NCBI GenBank assembly: GCA_025201765.1
Contig: MU623411.1
Location: 1 to 64,000 of the forward strand
Direction of reading: 5' to 3'
Length of the DNA: 64,000 nucleotides
From: Daldinia sp. FL1419
Taxonomy: Eukaryota > Ascomycota > Sordariomycetes > Xylariales > Hypoxylaceae
The notes under the pieces are model-generated. The model saw only the letters and a list, made by a program, of their open reading frames with translations. It had not been told where the DNA came from and did no database searches. Shown one piece after another: positions 43,694 to 55,289 of the stretch (position 1 is the first letter of the stretch; each line of letters begins with the position of its first letter). The position numbers and the translations under genes were made by a program.

Positions 43694-45735
43694 TCAAATT
43701 CCCCGAAGTCGGTCCCAGAAAGAACCCCCCGTCTTCACGGAACGTAGCGATTCCGGCGACAAGATCACAGTATTCCATGTTTCCTCACCGTCGATGTAGA
43801 CGGTGTACTTCAGGCTGCTCTGCTCGCCTTGTGCAAATTTCTCGATGGTAATCGCACCGAACTTGGAGTTTCCCGCGTTGATGTATCTACCAACGTTAAT
43901 ATACCGCTGATGTGAGAGGACTATCGTATAACTTACTTGAGTTCGACGTCTTCATCGTCTGTCTGCTTGTATGTAGGAATAGGAGAATAGAATTGGTTTA
44001 AAGGGCTTGCCGAAAACTCATGAACAGTCGCACTTTCCGGCCATGTACTATTCTTCGGCGGCGGGAAGGATGTTGCACCAAATTCATGGCGATCTCCGGA
44101 TAGGATCACAAAGCCGACTCCATGCTCACTAGCTCCCCACATTGCCTCGAGAATCTTTCTGCGTTCAGAAAGGAAGCCACCCCAAGTGTCCTTGGTGTTC
44201 ACCCTCCAGTTCTTCGTGAACGGAACAGAACTGGCCACAATCTTCCATTTGACTCCCTTGGGTTCCGGGCGACGAATCCAGTCAAGGAAATCTTCGAGTT
44301 GTGTGTCGCCAAGCATCGTCTTGTTCTCACTATCGAATGGTTCCGAGTTCTTGGAGCGGTAGCTTCGGGTGTCGAGCATAAAGAAGCTCGCGGGTCCCTG
44401 AATGAATGAGAAGTATGTAGCTCCCTTGCGCGACGTAATACCCTGACCACCAGCCTTCTTAGCTACTGGAGGGTTTACCGCGGTCTGGTAATGATGCCAA
44501 GGGTCTACGGCTGTTTCATATACGCCGGCTGACTTTGAATCCCAGTCGTTGGAGATTTCATGGTCATCGAGGACGTGGATCCAGCTAAGATTCTGGCCCA
44601 CAGCCGGCCAGTCAGGTGAAGCGTAAACTTGGCGATACTTCTGTCGGTAATTTTCAACAGAGTCACCGAATCGCTGAGGCACTTCAATGTAAATGAAATC
44701 GCCGAGGAATAACATAAACTGAGCGCCTAGGTTTGGTAGCACCTTTGCCAAATGCCTCATGCCTGGGAAAGCTAACGGGTGATCTAATGGATTATAGGGA
44801 AGACGCGGAACAATACACGAGGTTGATAGGAACGTAAATTTTCCGTCAAAAAGCTCCGGCAGGGAGCCCGGCTTAGGGGCGGATGTGAATTCACCTGAGT
44901 GGTTGTTCGAGGTAGTCCATTCGTACACCCGTTGCTTAGAAGGGCTTAGGGGAATATTGACTACAGCGGTGAAGTCGGTCTCGTTCGTTGTCGATAAAAT
45001 ACTGCCTGCTGTCTGCCATAGCGGGTTGTCAAACGGGGCCTGCGCATCTTTAATGTGAACTTGAACCGTGATGGGCATTTTGGTCTGATCCGGCTCGCGG
45101 ATTAATAGTTTTGCTTCACTATCCGAAACATACCCAACGCGAGCAAACGAGAGATCATGACTGGGATGGAACCACCGGGGCGTGTACACCATATCAGTGA
45201 CCATAGCAACGCAAGCAAGATTGAGCAGGAATGTTAAGGCCGTTAAGAGAAAACTATTCGGGTTCGGGGTCCCCTTTAAAATGGTGCTGAGGGGGCTTAA
45301 AGGCTTTTTCACGACTTCTGCCGTCTCTTCAATGTCTACCTCCTCAACCACGACAGCTTCGTTGGTTCTCCCGTTGACAACGTCATCTTCATTCAAGATA
45401 TCCTCTTTAAGGATTACGTCGACTTCATCAATAATTTCGTATTTAGATTCGGTCGCGTACGTCGAGATGAAGGATGGAACGTAGATTGCAAATAACGTAT
45501 AAATTATTGGGACGAAGGGCTGAAATCGTCAATAAGTGTAAGCAAAAAACAAAAAAACATGACGTAGACGGCGCATCATGATATAGTAACTTACGGGCAA
45601 AGCGACCTGCTGCGGTTAGTGTGGTTGATATTAGGGGGTTTAGGGGGATTTACTCACCCATCGTAGAAAGATAATTGAAGCAATTCTTATTCCAGTGGAC
45701 GCGATCGCCGCGGTTCTCTTGGTGTGTCCCCCCAT
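43694..45735 (-). CDS. PhoD-like membrane-anchored metallophosphatase
   Basis: Four exons, 45735-45658, 45606-45595 (12 nt), 45519-43937 and 43886-43694, giving 621 aa. The N-terminus, TGIRIASIIFLRW and then PFVPIIYTLFAIY, forms a first membrane region. A second hydrophobic stretch (LLTALTFLLNLACVAMV) follows an acidic loop. The PhoD core has STSCIVPRLPYN, the metal motif LGDFIYIEV, LDDHEISNDW, a SFFMLDTRSYR strand and SGDRHEFG. The last exon completes the C-terminal beta strands (KFGAITIEKFA, YTVYIDGEETWNT). Such enzymes are alkaline phosphatase or phosphodiesterase-type hydrolases on the outer side of a membrane; the fungal substrate is unclear. The second exon is only four codons (VALP), or five if the alternative CAG acceptor is used. 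Confidence 0.9.
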
Positions 45736-46512
45736 TATTAACAGCGTAATAGATTCGGGTGCCGAAAATAAGGGTGACAAGTCGAGTTCGACCTATACGG
45801 CGAACGATTCGCCCAAGTATTTTGGAGCTTTAGGTAGGTAAGTACTAGGATAATATGTATAAATGAGAGGAAGAAATAATATAGACTTTGATTTAAAAAG
45901 ATAACTCCGTTAGCTGGAGGCCTATGATGGCGTCACAAACGGATGGTAGGAAATGGCCATCCAAAAAGATAAAATAAAAGTTGAAGATGTAAGTTGGAAG
46001 GTAGGGCGAAAGATAGGGTTTCTGTCGCAAGTTTAGTACCTATCGAAACTCCTGTCGCAATGTTGTGACGACAGCTACTGAGGTAGTTACATCTAGGCCC
46101 GTACGTGTGGCTGAAGCTCTCCACTGTCTCCGCCGGTATGCTTTACCTTCTGGGACCAATCGAAATCAATTGATTAAATTCTGTACGATGAGCTGAGTAC
46201 ATAGGGAGGTAAAAGTACCTAGATACCTACTTACCAATGAAAGTACATAAGTATCAGGTACTTACAAGTAACTTCCATCCTGGGAGGTACCTAGAAGGTA
46301 CTTACGAGCAGTTACCAAGAGGTACAGGTACTTACCTGGGTACCTTCCGGGTCGGGCCAAGTGATAACCCGACCCCTAACATGTGGGTCTCCTGGATTCA
46401 ATGTTCAAGCGTGGCAGCTAAAGGCAATTATCGCTTGCGACAAGCTGTCCAGAAAGGTCTCCCCGGCTTTCGACTAACTTCATATCCTCCCAACAGCTCA
46501 CAGCAACACAAT
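45736..46512. other. Divergent promoter region PhoD / p24
   Basis: 777 bp between two head-to-head genes. The part next to the p24 gene is dense in GTACTTAC and AGGTACCT words (46214-46345), listed as a repeat. Confidence 0.55.
46214..46345. repeat. Cluster of AGGTACTTAC / GGTACCT repeats
   Basis: The exact word AGGTACTTAC occurs three times (46256, 46296, 46326). It is interleaved with GTACCTAG, GAGGTACCTAG and GGGTACC. The cluster ends about 170 bp upstream of the p24 start codon. It belongs to the same word family as the dispersed TACCTAGGTA palindromes. Confidence 0.65.
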
Positions 46513-47309
46513 ATGAAGTTAACATTAATTTCGGCCGGGCTATTTGCCTGCCTTTTCTCTTTGGTTTCAGCAACTGCTTTAACTTATAAAATTGGAGCCA
46601 ACGAGAAGGCCTGCTTTTACGCGGCAGCCGAAAAGAAAGGTGCCAAGATTGCCTTCTACTTCGCCGTATGTTTTATGCGCATTATCTTGTTGGTTTGCCC
46701 CGCTGACTAGATATTCTTACAGGTCCAATCCGGAGGTTCTTTCGATATTAACTATAGCGTAACCGGTCCCGGAGACAAGGTCATTTTGGATGGAGAGAAG
46801 GAACGTCAGGGCGATTTTGTATTTACAGCCAACGACGTGGGCGAATACAAGTTCTGTTTCGATAACGATATGAGTACATATTCGGAGAAATTTGTTGACT
46901 TTGAGATCTCTGTAAGTGGAGTCATCGTCGTTGGGCAATGTCGGCAGGTTCTAACCCATCTTCCTCTAGGTCGAGGACGAAGTACGAGCTCAGCTTCCCT
47001 CTAAGCAAGGATCGACTCCGGAGCAGACGACAGCCCTCGAGGAATCTATATATAAGGTGTCAGGCCAACTATCCACCATTGCGCGAAACCAAAAGTACTT
47101 CCGTACACGAGAAAACCGAAACTTCAGCACCGTCCGAAGCACGGAGTCGCGAATCGTCAACTTCAGCTTAGTGCAATGTCTTATGGTAGTCTGCATGGGG
47201 GCATTGCAGGTCTTTGTCGTCCGCTTCTTCTTCCAGGTAGGTGCTTCGTATTTAGATAATCGTACTCTTGCTAAGAATCCTCCAGGGCGCACGAAAGGGT
47301 TACGTGTGA
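46513..47309 (+). CDS. p24 family cargo receptor (emp24/gp25L)
   Basis: Four exons, 46513-46665, 46723-46911, 46970-47236 and 47286-47309, giving 210 aa. There is a signal peptide of about 20 residues (LISAGLFACLFSLVSA). The GOLD domain has the paired cysteines (KACFYAAAEKK and YKFCFDND). A heptad-rich lumenal coiled coil, one membrane helix (LVQCLMVVCMGALQVFVV) and a short cytosolic tail RFFFQGARKGYV follow. The tail keeps the FF signal for COPII and a basic pair for COPI retrieval. The protein would cycle between ER and Golgi and help sort secretory cargo. The last exon is only eight codons including the stop, and its join is required for the tail. Confidence 0.92.
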
Positions 47310-47957
47310 AGGAAGCATTTCAAATATCGAGATTAAGACTGGTTTCGCGGCGTATTGGAACACCGGTTGGCATTAGCACCTCATGCGTTATGCGTTATGT
47401 ATCATACGAGTCAAAATGGAGTGAGGATTGTCGGCATAATCAGACGGGGAGCCTTTCGGTTTACGATAGGGGAATATTAGATATCCCAGAGTTTAGCAAT
47501 ACCACGTATTACGGCGACTCGGGCGTATTTTCCGTGTAGATGGTATGTATCGTATGTATCACTTGATAGCAGCTAGCCGTATGTCTTGCTATCTGCTTCA
47601 AATTCTTCGAGATGTCAAGTTGTTTAGCCAAAGCCTCATGCAACGTTCATAACGCCTACGTAATTGTTACGAACCGTTATATGCATATACTTCTTGAACG
47701 CGCTTTAAACATACCCACCGTGGCGAGGATATACTTGTACCGGGCATTCGTACCTAAAAAGCAGATAACTTAGGTACCTAGGTATAGAGCTTCCAGCCAC
47801 AATTCGGTCAATTCTCCACTTTAATTAGTAGGTCGCCTTGCAGGAACCGCGACGCATTTACCAGGACTTTAAACTTGCTGAGTGCTGCAAACTTTAGGTG
47901 TAGCTAGCTGGTTTTTCTTTCAATAACATCCCCAACTCAATTTAACCAGCCTTCAAT
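47310..47957. other. Intergenic, no gene seen
   Basis: 648 bp. It includes CTTAGGTACCTAGGTATA at about 47769-47786. Promoter of the PRP45 gene is expected near its 3' end. Confidence 0.5.
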
Positions 47958-49837
47958 ATGGCGGCATCACTTACGGCTGCTTTGCCGAAGCCCAAGTATA
48001 CTGGCGAAGATGAAGATATTCCGGCGCATGCCCAGCAACGTGGTCCTCGAATTGTCGGTCCTGGTCAAATAGATGAATCGCAAATCGTCCTTCGAAGAAC
48101 CGGTCCGCCGCCGTACGGCCAACGTGCAGGATGGCGCCCAAGAGGTCAGGAAGATTTCGGTGATGGAGGTGCTTTCCCAGAGATTCCCATCGCACAATAT
48201 CCTTTATCGATGGGTAAAGAGTCTGGCACAAGCAATGCTCTAGCAATTCAAGTCGATGCTGCCGGAAAAGTCAAGTATGATGCCATCGCGAGACAGGGCC
48301 ACGGCGAGGGGAGGATAGTTCATTCTTCATTTAAAGATCTTATTCCCCTTCGACAACGTGCAGACGCGGGCGAGATTAATCTGGAGAGACCAAGCGAACA
48401 AGAGGTAGCGGATACGAAAGAGCGAACCGCAAAGGCCCTTGCTGCGCTCGTTAGCGGTGCTGTCGCAGCTCAGAAGCCGAAGAACGTCAATGCTGGGGCG
48501 CGGAAAGATCCTACATTCGTACGCTACACGCCAGCGAATCAGATGGGGGATAACTCCAAGAAGCAGGACAGAATTATGAAAATCGTAGAGAGGCAAAAAG
48601 ATCCTAGTACGTTTATCCCTTCTTTTTTTTTTTTTGTTATTGTTGTTGGTTCATCTTACGCCGTATATATTCAATACTAACCTTTTGTCTTACAGTGGAA
48701 CCGCCCAAGTTCAAACACAAGAAGATCCCCCGTGGACCTCCCAGCCCTCCGCCGCCCGTCATGCATTCGCCACCACGAAAGTTGACCGCCGAAGACCAAG
48801 AAATGTGGAAAATTCCACCCCCAGTATCGAATTGGAAGAACCCGAAGGGTTTTACAGTTCCCCTCGACAAGCGATTGGCAGCAGATGGCAGGGGTTTACA
48901 AGACGTCACAATCAACGACAAGTTCGCCCAGTTCTCGGAGGCGCTTTTTATGGCGGACCGGCATGCTCGAGAAGAAGTCCGCCAGCGAGCGCTCATGCAG
49001 CAAAGACTGGCCGAAAAAGAGAAGGCACAGAAGGAAGAGAATCTTCGTATGCTTGCGCAGAAAGCTCGAGAAGAGCGCGGTGGTGCTTCAAAACGCCGCG
49101 ACTCGAGGACTTCCCGCGATTCACGGTCGCGATCACGATCACGCAGTTACAGTTACTCGGACTCTGGTTCAGATAGTGAAGACTCTGATATTCGGGAAAG
49201 AGAGAAAGCCCGCCAAGAGAGACGGCGGGAAGAGGAACGCAAGCTCCGCCAATCCCGTATGGGTGCAGAGAGGCGTATCCAGGTCATGGCAAGAGAGCAG
49301 GGCCGCGATATTTCCGAAAAGATTGCGCTTGGCTTGGCAAAGCCTACGCAACAAGCCGAGTCCATGTACGACTCGCGTTTGTTCAACCAGTCCAGTGGTT
49401 TCGACAGTGGTATCAACGAAGATAATCCATACGACAAACCTCTCTTCGCGGCACAAGACGCCATCAGCAGTATTTATCGACCGAGCCAGAACATGGATGA
49501 GTACGAAGACGAAGGTGCCGGTGACCGAGAAATGGCCAAGATTCAGAAAACAAGTCGATTCGGTGAAGTGCTGGGTAAGGGGACGTTTAAAGGGGCTGGA
49601 GACGCCGAGGTTAGTATTCTTGGCTACCGTTCTATTGTTGACTTTTACTAATTATATTAAAACCAGGTACGAGAAGGGCCCGTTCAATTCGAAAAGGATA
49701 CAGGTAGCAACGATCCATTTCAAATGGACAAGTTTATGGCCGAGGTGGATCAGAGTTCTTCGTCCAAGAGGGGCTATGGATTACAGGAAGGAGAGTCAAG
49801 GCAACCAAAACGTGCCCGAGTGGATGAAGATGATTAA
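47958..49837 (+). CDS. prp45: Pre-mRNA-processing protein 45 (SNW/SKIP family)
   Basis: Three exons, 47958-48606, 48696-49609 and 49667-49837, giving 577 aa. It is a core spliceosome component, binding Prp46 and the catalytic RNA centre. The N-terminal GPPPYGQRAGW, YPLSMG and AIARQGHGEGRIVHSSF blocks are typical. After the first intron come PPKFKHKKIPRGPP and the name-giving SNWKNPKGFTVPLDKRL. The C-terminal half has a long Arg/Glu helix and an SR-like insertion (SRSRSRSYSYSDSGS). Further on are DPYDKPLF-equivalent NPYDKPLFA and the C-terminal PVQFEKDT, plus an acidic end (RARVDEDD). Intron 1 contains a T11 run. Confidence 0.95.
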
Positions 49838-50234
49838 AGAGCCACTGTATCTTAATATTTACCCTCCGTTATACTTACCCGCATATTGGTGGTTGGGAAA
49901 GCTGAGGTATTGCCAGACAGCGTATATTCATAATCGGATGATTTTCCTCGTCGTTGGGGCCATTATTTTTCTTTTCACTGATGCCAGTGTTATACGATAT
50001 ACTAAAATAATGGCGATATTTGCATGGCTGGACAAGGCGGTTCTGACTCCAGCAATATGTACAGCATTAAAGTCAGTACCACGGTGTATGAATAGAGTAA
50101 GGCGTACCCGGCGAGAGATTATAGCAGTGTGGTATATTCACAATATTTACGAGCTGATTATCACTCTAGTCATTATTTCCAATCCGCGTAACATTGTTAG
50201 ATCTAGAAACAAAACCAGATATATTCACAGCCTA
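49838..50234. other. Convergent intergenic region
   Basis: 397 bp, AT-rich, between the stop codons of PRP45 and the minus-strand P450. No gene seen. Confidence 0.6.
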
Positions 50235-52025
50235 TCAGCCAGACGCAATAGGCACTCGTGTCATACTCTCCCCCATCTTTAAAGTCCATTTCCCTACAGC
50301 CTGTGCCCTAGGCTTCGCATACATCTCCTTATCCTCGGCCGGATTGAAAATTGCGACAAGCTCGCTATGCTTCAAGGCAGGGGTTTTTTCCCACCTGCCA
50401 TTGTTCGCCACAGGTATTAGTTCGACTCGCATCGCGAGTAAGGCCACTATAATCAGGACCTCTGTGGCCGCGAACTGTCTTGCTGGACAGAGGTGTGGAG
50501 GCACCCCCCAAGCGAGAAAGCCGCTAGGAGGGACCATGGTATCATTTACTATGACACCTTTTCTATTCGTCTTCCCCTCGCCGCCTAGAAAACGATAGGG
50601 GTCAAATGTGCCGACTGACTCTCCCCACACGTTCGCATCAGCGTGGATGGGTGACCCAGGTATCACCAAGTAGTTCCCCTTGCGCAGGAGATACTTCCCG
50701 TCATCGAGAAGCGTGTCTTCCAAAACCATGCGGACGTTGGCGTGTACATGACGCGTGCGCTGTGTCTCCTGAACGAACGAAAGAAGGAGAGGACATCGTA
50801 TCTTGAGGGCAGCCACATCGAGCACAAACTCGGCACCGCCATGCGCCCGTCCCTTTTCATCACTTTCTCTCCGAGAAACTGCCTGCGTTTCTATCTCTTC
50901 CCTAACTTCCGCTAGCAATTCCAGTCTCGAGAAGAGTTCCCAGATGATCCAAAACATCGTCGCGGACGTACTACCAAACAGGGCAATTGCTAAAGAGACC
51001 TCCTGCTTGGTAGCGTCTTCAAAGCTCATGCCCCCTTCCCTGAGGACGCGCTGCCTTTCGTAGAATGTGCGCGCGGCATCGGCGGGTGGTGCCGCGCAGT
51101 ACTTCAGCAGGGCTCTCACGATCACCTCGCGTGCTTTGCCTGCCCCATCGAATAAATCTAGGTTTACTAGACGCAACGGGATGTACTTTTGCATTTCCCT
51201 TGGTGGAATCGTCAATTCCAAGCCGACGGCATGGCCTTAGGGGAATAGGGATAGTGACTAGGAGGTACTCACCAAAACTTCCCCTCAACCACTGGATCCA
51301 GAAAAGGGTGCTCTTTACCAAAAACCCCGGAACTGCTAGCCTGTACAATTACATGCCTTGCCCACTCCTGCAGCCACATCCTTTTCCCTTTCCCACCGTT
51401 AACAAGATCGTCGACGTGAGCAACAGCAACTTGTCCCGTACGTAAGTTCTGCTCATCCAGCCAAGGACCAGGGGCCAAGGTCTTCTTTAGAATATGGTCA
51501 AAGTCGTCAACGAGAGGTCCATCGAATAGCTTGGCACCTGCGTATGTGTTACCAGCTATCTTCTGTGCGGATATCTCAATAAACGGCCGGAACGAGATCG
51601 TTTTAGAGGCCTTTTGGATCAACGGCATCAGGCGTAACGAATTGTTCACGTAGACCTTGGTGTTGAGTATAGGAAGTGTATATATCTCAGCATCAACCGT
51701 CCTGCTGTTCATTATGTTAGAATTTAACCCAAACAGTTCTCCGGGAAATGCATCTCGGAACTTTTATTCTATCCATATATAATGAATCACCACTAGAATC
51801 CAAAATCTCACCCTCCTCCCGCAGCTACGAGGTTCACTGAACTTACCTCGTATTAGTAAAGTAAGACGGTCCATACTTGGCCATCCCAATGGCATGGCCG
51901 ATCAAAGGGACCTTCGGATTTATACGCTTCGGTTCCTGTGTGTCGTCCGCCAGACTGAAGACATAATTCAAGATGTAAGCTAAAAGCACCAGCCCAATAG
52001 AGCTGTATATGAGTTCGCCAAGCAT
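50235..52025 (-). CDS. Cytochrome P450 (CYP7/CYP8-like class)
   Basis: Three exons, 52025-51847, 51701-51273 and 51198-50235, giving 523 aa. An N-terminal membrane anchor (LIYSSIGLVLLAYILNYVF) precedes the catalytic domain. The K-helix ExxR is ETQR, followed by FDPYRFL, and the haem loop is GFLAWGVPPHLCPARQFA with the CPAR ending seen in CYP7/CYP8-related and many fungal P450s. There is no classical I-helix Thr in the expected AGxxT form (IALFGSTSATMFW instead). Such a change is known in P450s that rearrange peroxides or epoxides, so catalysis other than hydroxylation is possible (inference). I place the last intron at 51272-51199 (74 nt), because an AG 37 nt into it gives too short an intron and the wrong phase. 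Confidence 0.85.
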
Positions 52026-55000
52026 CGTCAACCAAGTACGAAAAGGGGCTTCGCGAGATCAAGCTGGCTTGTACAAGAATACAATATGCTCACTCGCAGG
52101 AAATCAATTAGTAGGTTAGCTCTATTAAATACCGGTAGACAGCATAGAGGTTTGGGGTCTTCTATTCACTCTAGTTTTTGGTTACATCATATCATATATG
52201 TGATTCAACCGACAACTTATACTCCTATGCATTACCCATGCATTTAAAGGCTGTACAAGGATATAATAGGTATAGCATGTCTCACAAGGGTGCTTAAGAT
52301 CGCATAATTCCTGAACAAGCCCCAATAAACTTGAAATATAGACCATCGCTACATATTGCTATTCGATCAACTGCCGGGGCTGTATACTGGCCTATCAATG
52401 CGTAGAGTTGCGTGATACTATGACTCGAGGTCACCCCGCGCAGCCAAGTTGTGTAACGTCAACTGTTACCAGCTTCCGATAGTCTTACCACGCCACTAAG
52501 CTGTTCACGATAACACGGGAAAGATAATTGGCTGCCACATATGTCCAGTATGTGTGTGGTAGGATACAATAGCAACGCCGATTAAACGTGTGGCTGTCAC
52601 GAGGCGGACCAAGAAGCAAGGAAACAACTTTGTTGTGCCGCGAGGAACCTATCTACAGCTATGGCTAAAGGCGACTACATAATAATATATAGAACAAGTC
52701 GTTTGTTCTATATGTAGCATAAGCTAGAAACCTGACAGGGGCACCATCCTTAGAGCCTTCTCAGTCCCTTCAAAGTTGTTTTTACAAGTTGGGCTTACAC
52801 ATATGATTTAAGATAGAAGCTCACGAGTACCTATAGCTGAGAGTAAATTCCATTATTTAGACGCTCGCACTAGAGACAAGCTCTAGCTTTGGTTCTTTCA
52901 CTTTCTAACTAAGAACCTGGAGGATTTGATATTTACGATTATGAAGCCATCGAGCTACCATTAATAATAAGAGACAGAAATGATAGAGTACCTCTCATAT
53001 GGGCATATATTATAATTCGCGGCCTCCCAACGACAGCATTCCGAAGGAATTGCTTCTCTAGGCTACAGAAATATATTCTCCACATCACTTTCCTATTATA
53101 GAAGTCTTTGAGTGATATCTAAGTCTCGTCTCCCTAAGTGCTGATAGAATGCAGGTAAGTAATGCAGAATTCTATAAATTAATAGTAAAGTACCTTACAT
53201 TCACTTAATACATGATACCTAAAGAATAAAATCTCATGTCTAACAAGGTTAAAGGGAATTCTCTAGAAGGTGACTTTTCTTCTTCTTACTTATTGACATT
53301 CCAAGACGTACAAGTATGATATCCGTCGTTGCCCAGGTGAATTATTAGTTTCATTGGGTGCCATTCCTTGATATGACCTTGATATGTAATTCCAGTAGGT
53401 TAGTGTACTACGTACTACGATGATATAATAAAGGTGGGACCTGCTCGGGATTAACTTGTAAGTGACAAGACTATTTGGTGATCTTCCTTAGCCTAGAAAG
53501 CTACCTAGGTTCACGTCGATTACTTTATGTCTCGGACGCTTTTTTATTTTATTTTTTTTAATTTTTTTTTTTTACACGAGGCTCAAAATTTCCGCCACAC
53601 ATTTCCGTTAAAAGCATGTATTTTCAAAAATCCCATACAACTTCGATCGTCCTTATCTACACGTCCGCTTAGTAGCAGTGGAGATAGAGAGAGAGGCTCA
53701 CTCTTATGTGACAGTACGCCGTTTCAATAAAGTGTACGAACTAGGAGTAGAGTAACGTTCTGCAGTGCCGGACGGGAAAAGACGTCGTGCATCGTGTTGT
53801 GTTGCCCAGCGGCAGCAAAAAGACCAGTTCCCCAGGGCGGGTTTTCCTGAGCCTCGATTGTATTTTCGGATAGTTACAAGATATATAAACGAGAAGATTC
53901 AAGGTGCAATCATCGTACAAAGGCACGACGTAAATGATATATGGTAACCAAGGAGCTATATTATTTCTATTTTTACATGGCCCCTTTACGGAGGGATATA
54001 ATTAAGTGATTTATCTGAGACCGTCGGTGCGCTTGGAGATAATACTTAACCAAGTCTCTCACAATGGCGTCATCGCTGCCGTCCTTATCAAAATGGAAAC
54101 CCGAGCGAGGGTATGATTGAAATATCAAAATCTTTGGGATTGCATGCGACCCAACGTTCTAGAACGTGAGTCCTGCCTTGGCAAAATATTTCATTCGTTG
54201 TAGCTTGAATGGCCTGAATGGGATTGTACCGAGACCGTCTATCGATTAGGCTACCCGCACGTCATCGGGGGGACGGGAGGCTGTGCTCGATCATAGCGCG
54301 GATCAGATTGCTGTGAAACGGGATTGTAAAGGACCCGCAACTCCAGGTACAGCATGTACTAAATTGGGAAAGTTTAGTAGGGAAGAGGTACACACCACCC
54401 TTTTAATCGGCCATATCAAAGAGGGGCCGATCAAAGTAGCGAATGTGTTGATGAATGTAGCGTGATACTAAATGTCGTATCCAACCTTGGTTCTTGGCAC
54501 AACCTACGTAGCAAATTGTAGCCACCCTGTAGCCACCTTGTAGCCACCTTGTAGCAACCCTGTAGCAACCCGTAGTAACCTTTAGGTCCCCGGAAGGTAA
54601 AACCGGCATCATCGGCGCCAAACGTGGAACTTCCAACGCGTCAGCCTTTTTTTCTCCAGTCTTTTTTTTCTCTTCTTCTTTTCTTTGTGGTACGACGTAT
54701 ACCAACTTCTCTTCATTGGTGGTATTAGTCCGTTGCTTGTAAGTACTTTAGTTTAGGGCCAGCCATCCGGTTGTAAACGAGAAAGTTGGAGGGAGGGGGT
54801 CTCAGATCTCGTATTATCTTGTCAACTGGTCAACCAATTCTCTGGGCGAGTGGGTTGGCAACATTTTATCTTTCATCACATACCTACCTAAGGTACCTAG
54901 TTTTAAACTTTCCAAGATCAGAGTCAATTCAATGAAGCAATCTTGAAATATATCCCATAACTAATCAACAATTTAAAACAAGTTTATATCCGCCACATCA

Positions 55001-55289
55001 AGCAACGCTACTAACCTTCTTTCTTCCCAACCACCTCCTAACCAACCCGAGTATATAGAATAATTCCAACAGTCGAGGCTAGAAGCCGGGCTGCCTTTTA
55101 AGCACTCTCATCCCAAAAAGAGCCACTCGTTTCCACCTGGGTTGCCATTCAAATTGGATTTCAGGCTATTGGTGACATTGCGGCGCAGCAGGCTCCAACA
55201 TTCGGCGTCGGACGGTTTCTAAGCGAAGTTCGCCGCAACCTTCTTCACGAGCTTATCTTGCAGGCCAAGGTTCAAATTTCAGTACAAAT
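52026..55289. other. 3.3-kb gene-poor region
   Basis: AT-rich DNA without a convincing gene. It contains long A/T homopolymer stretches near 53540-53570 and a minisatellite at 54517-54580. CCTACCTAAGGTACCTAG lies at 54884-54901. Its right end must hold the promoter of the GH16 gene. Confidence 0.5.
54517..54580. repeat. 11-bp minisatellite, about six units
   Basis: Units TGTAGCCACCC, TGTAGCCACCT (twice) and TGTAGCAACCC run head to tail, followed by two diverged 10-bp units (TGTAGCAACC, CGTAGTAACC). Confidence 0.85.
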
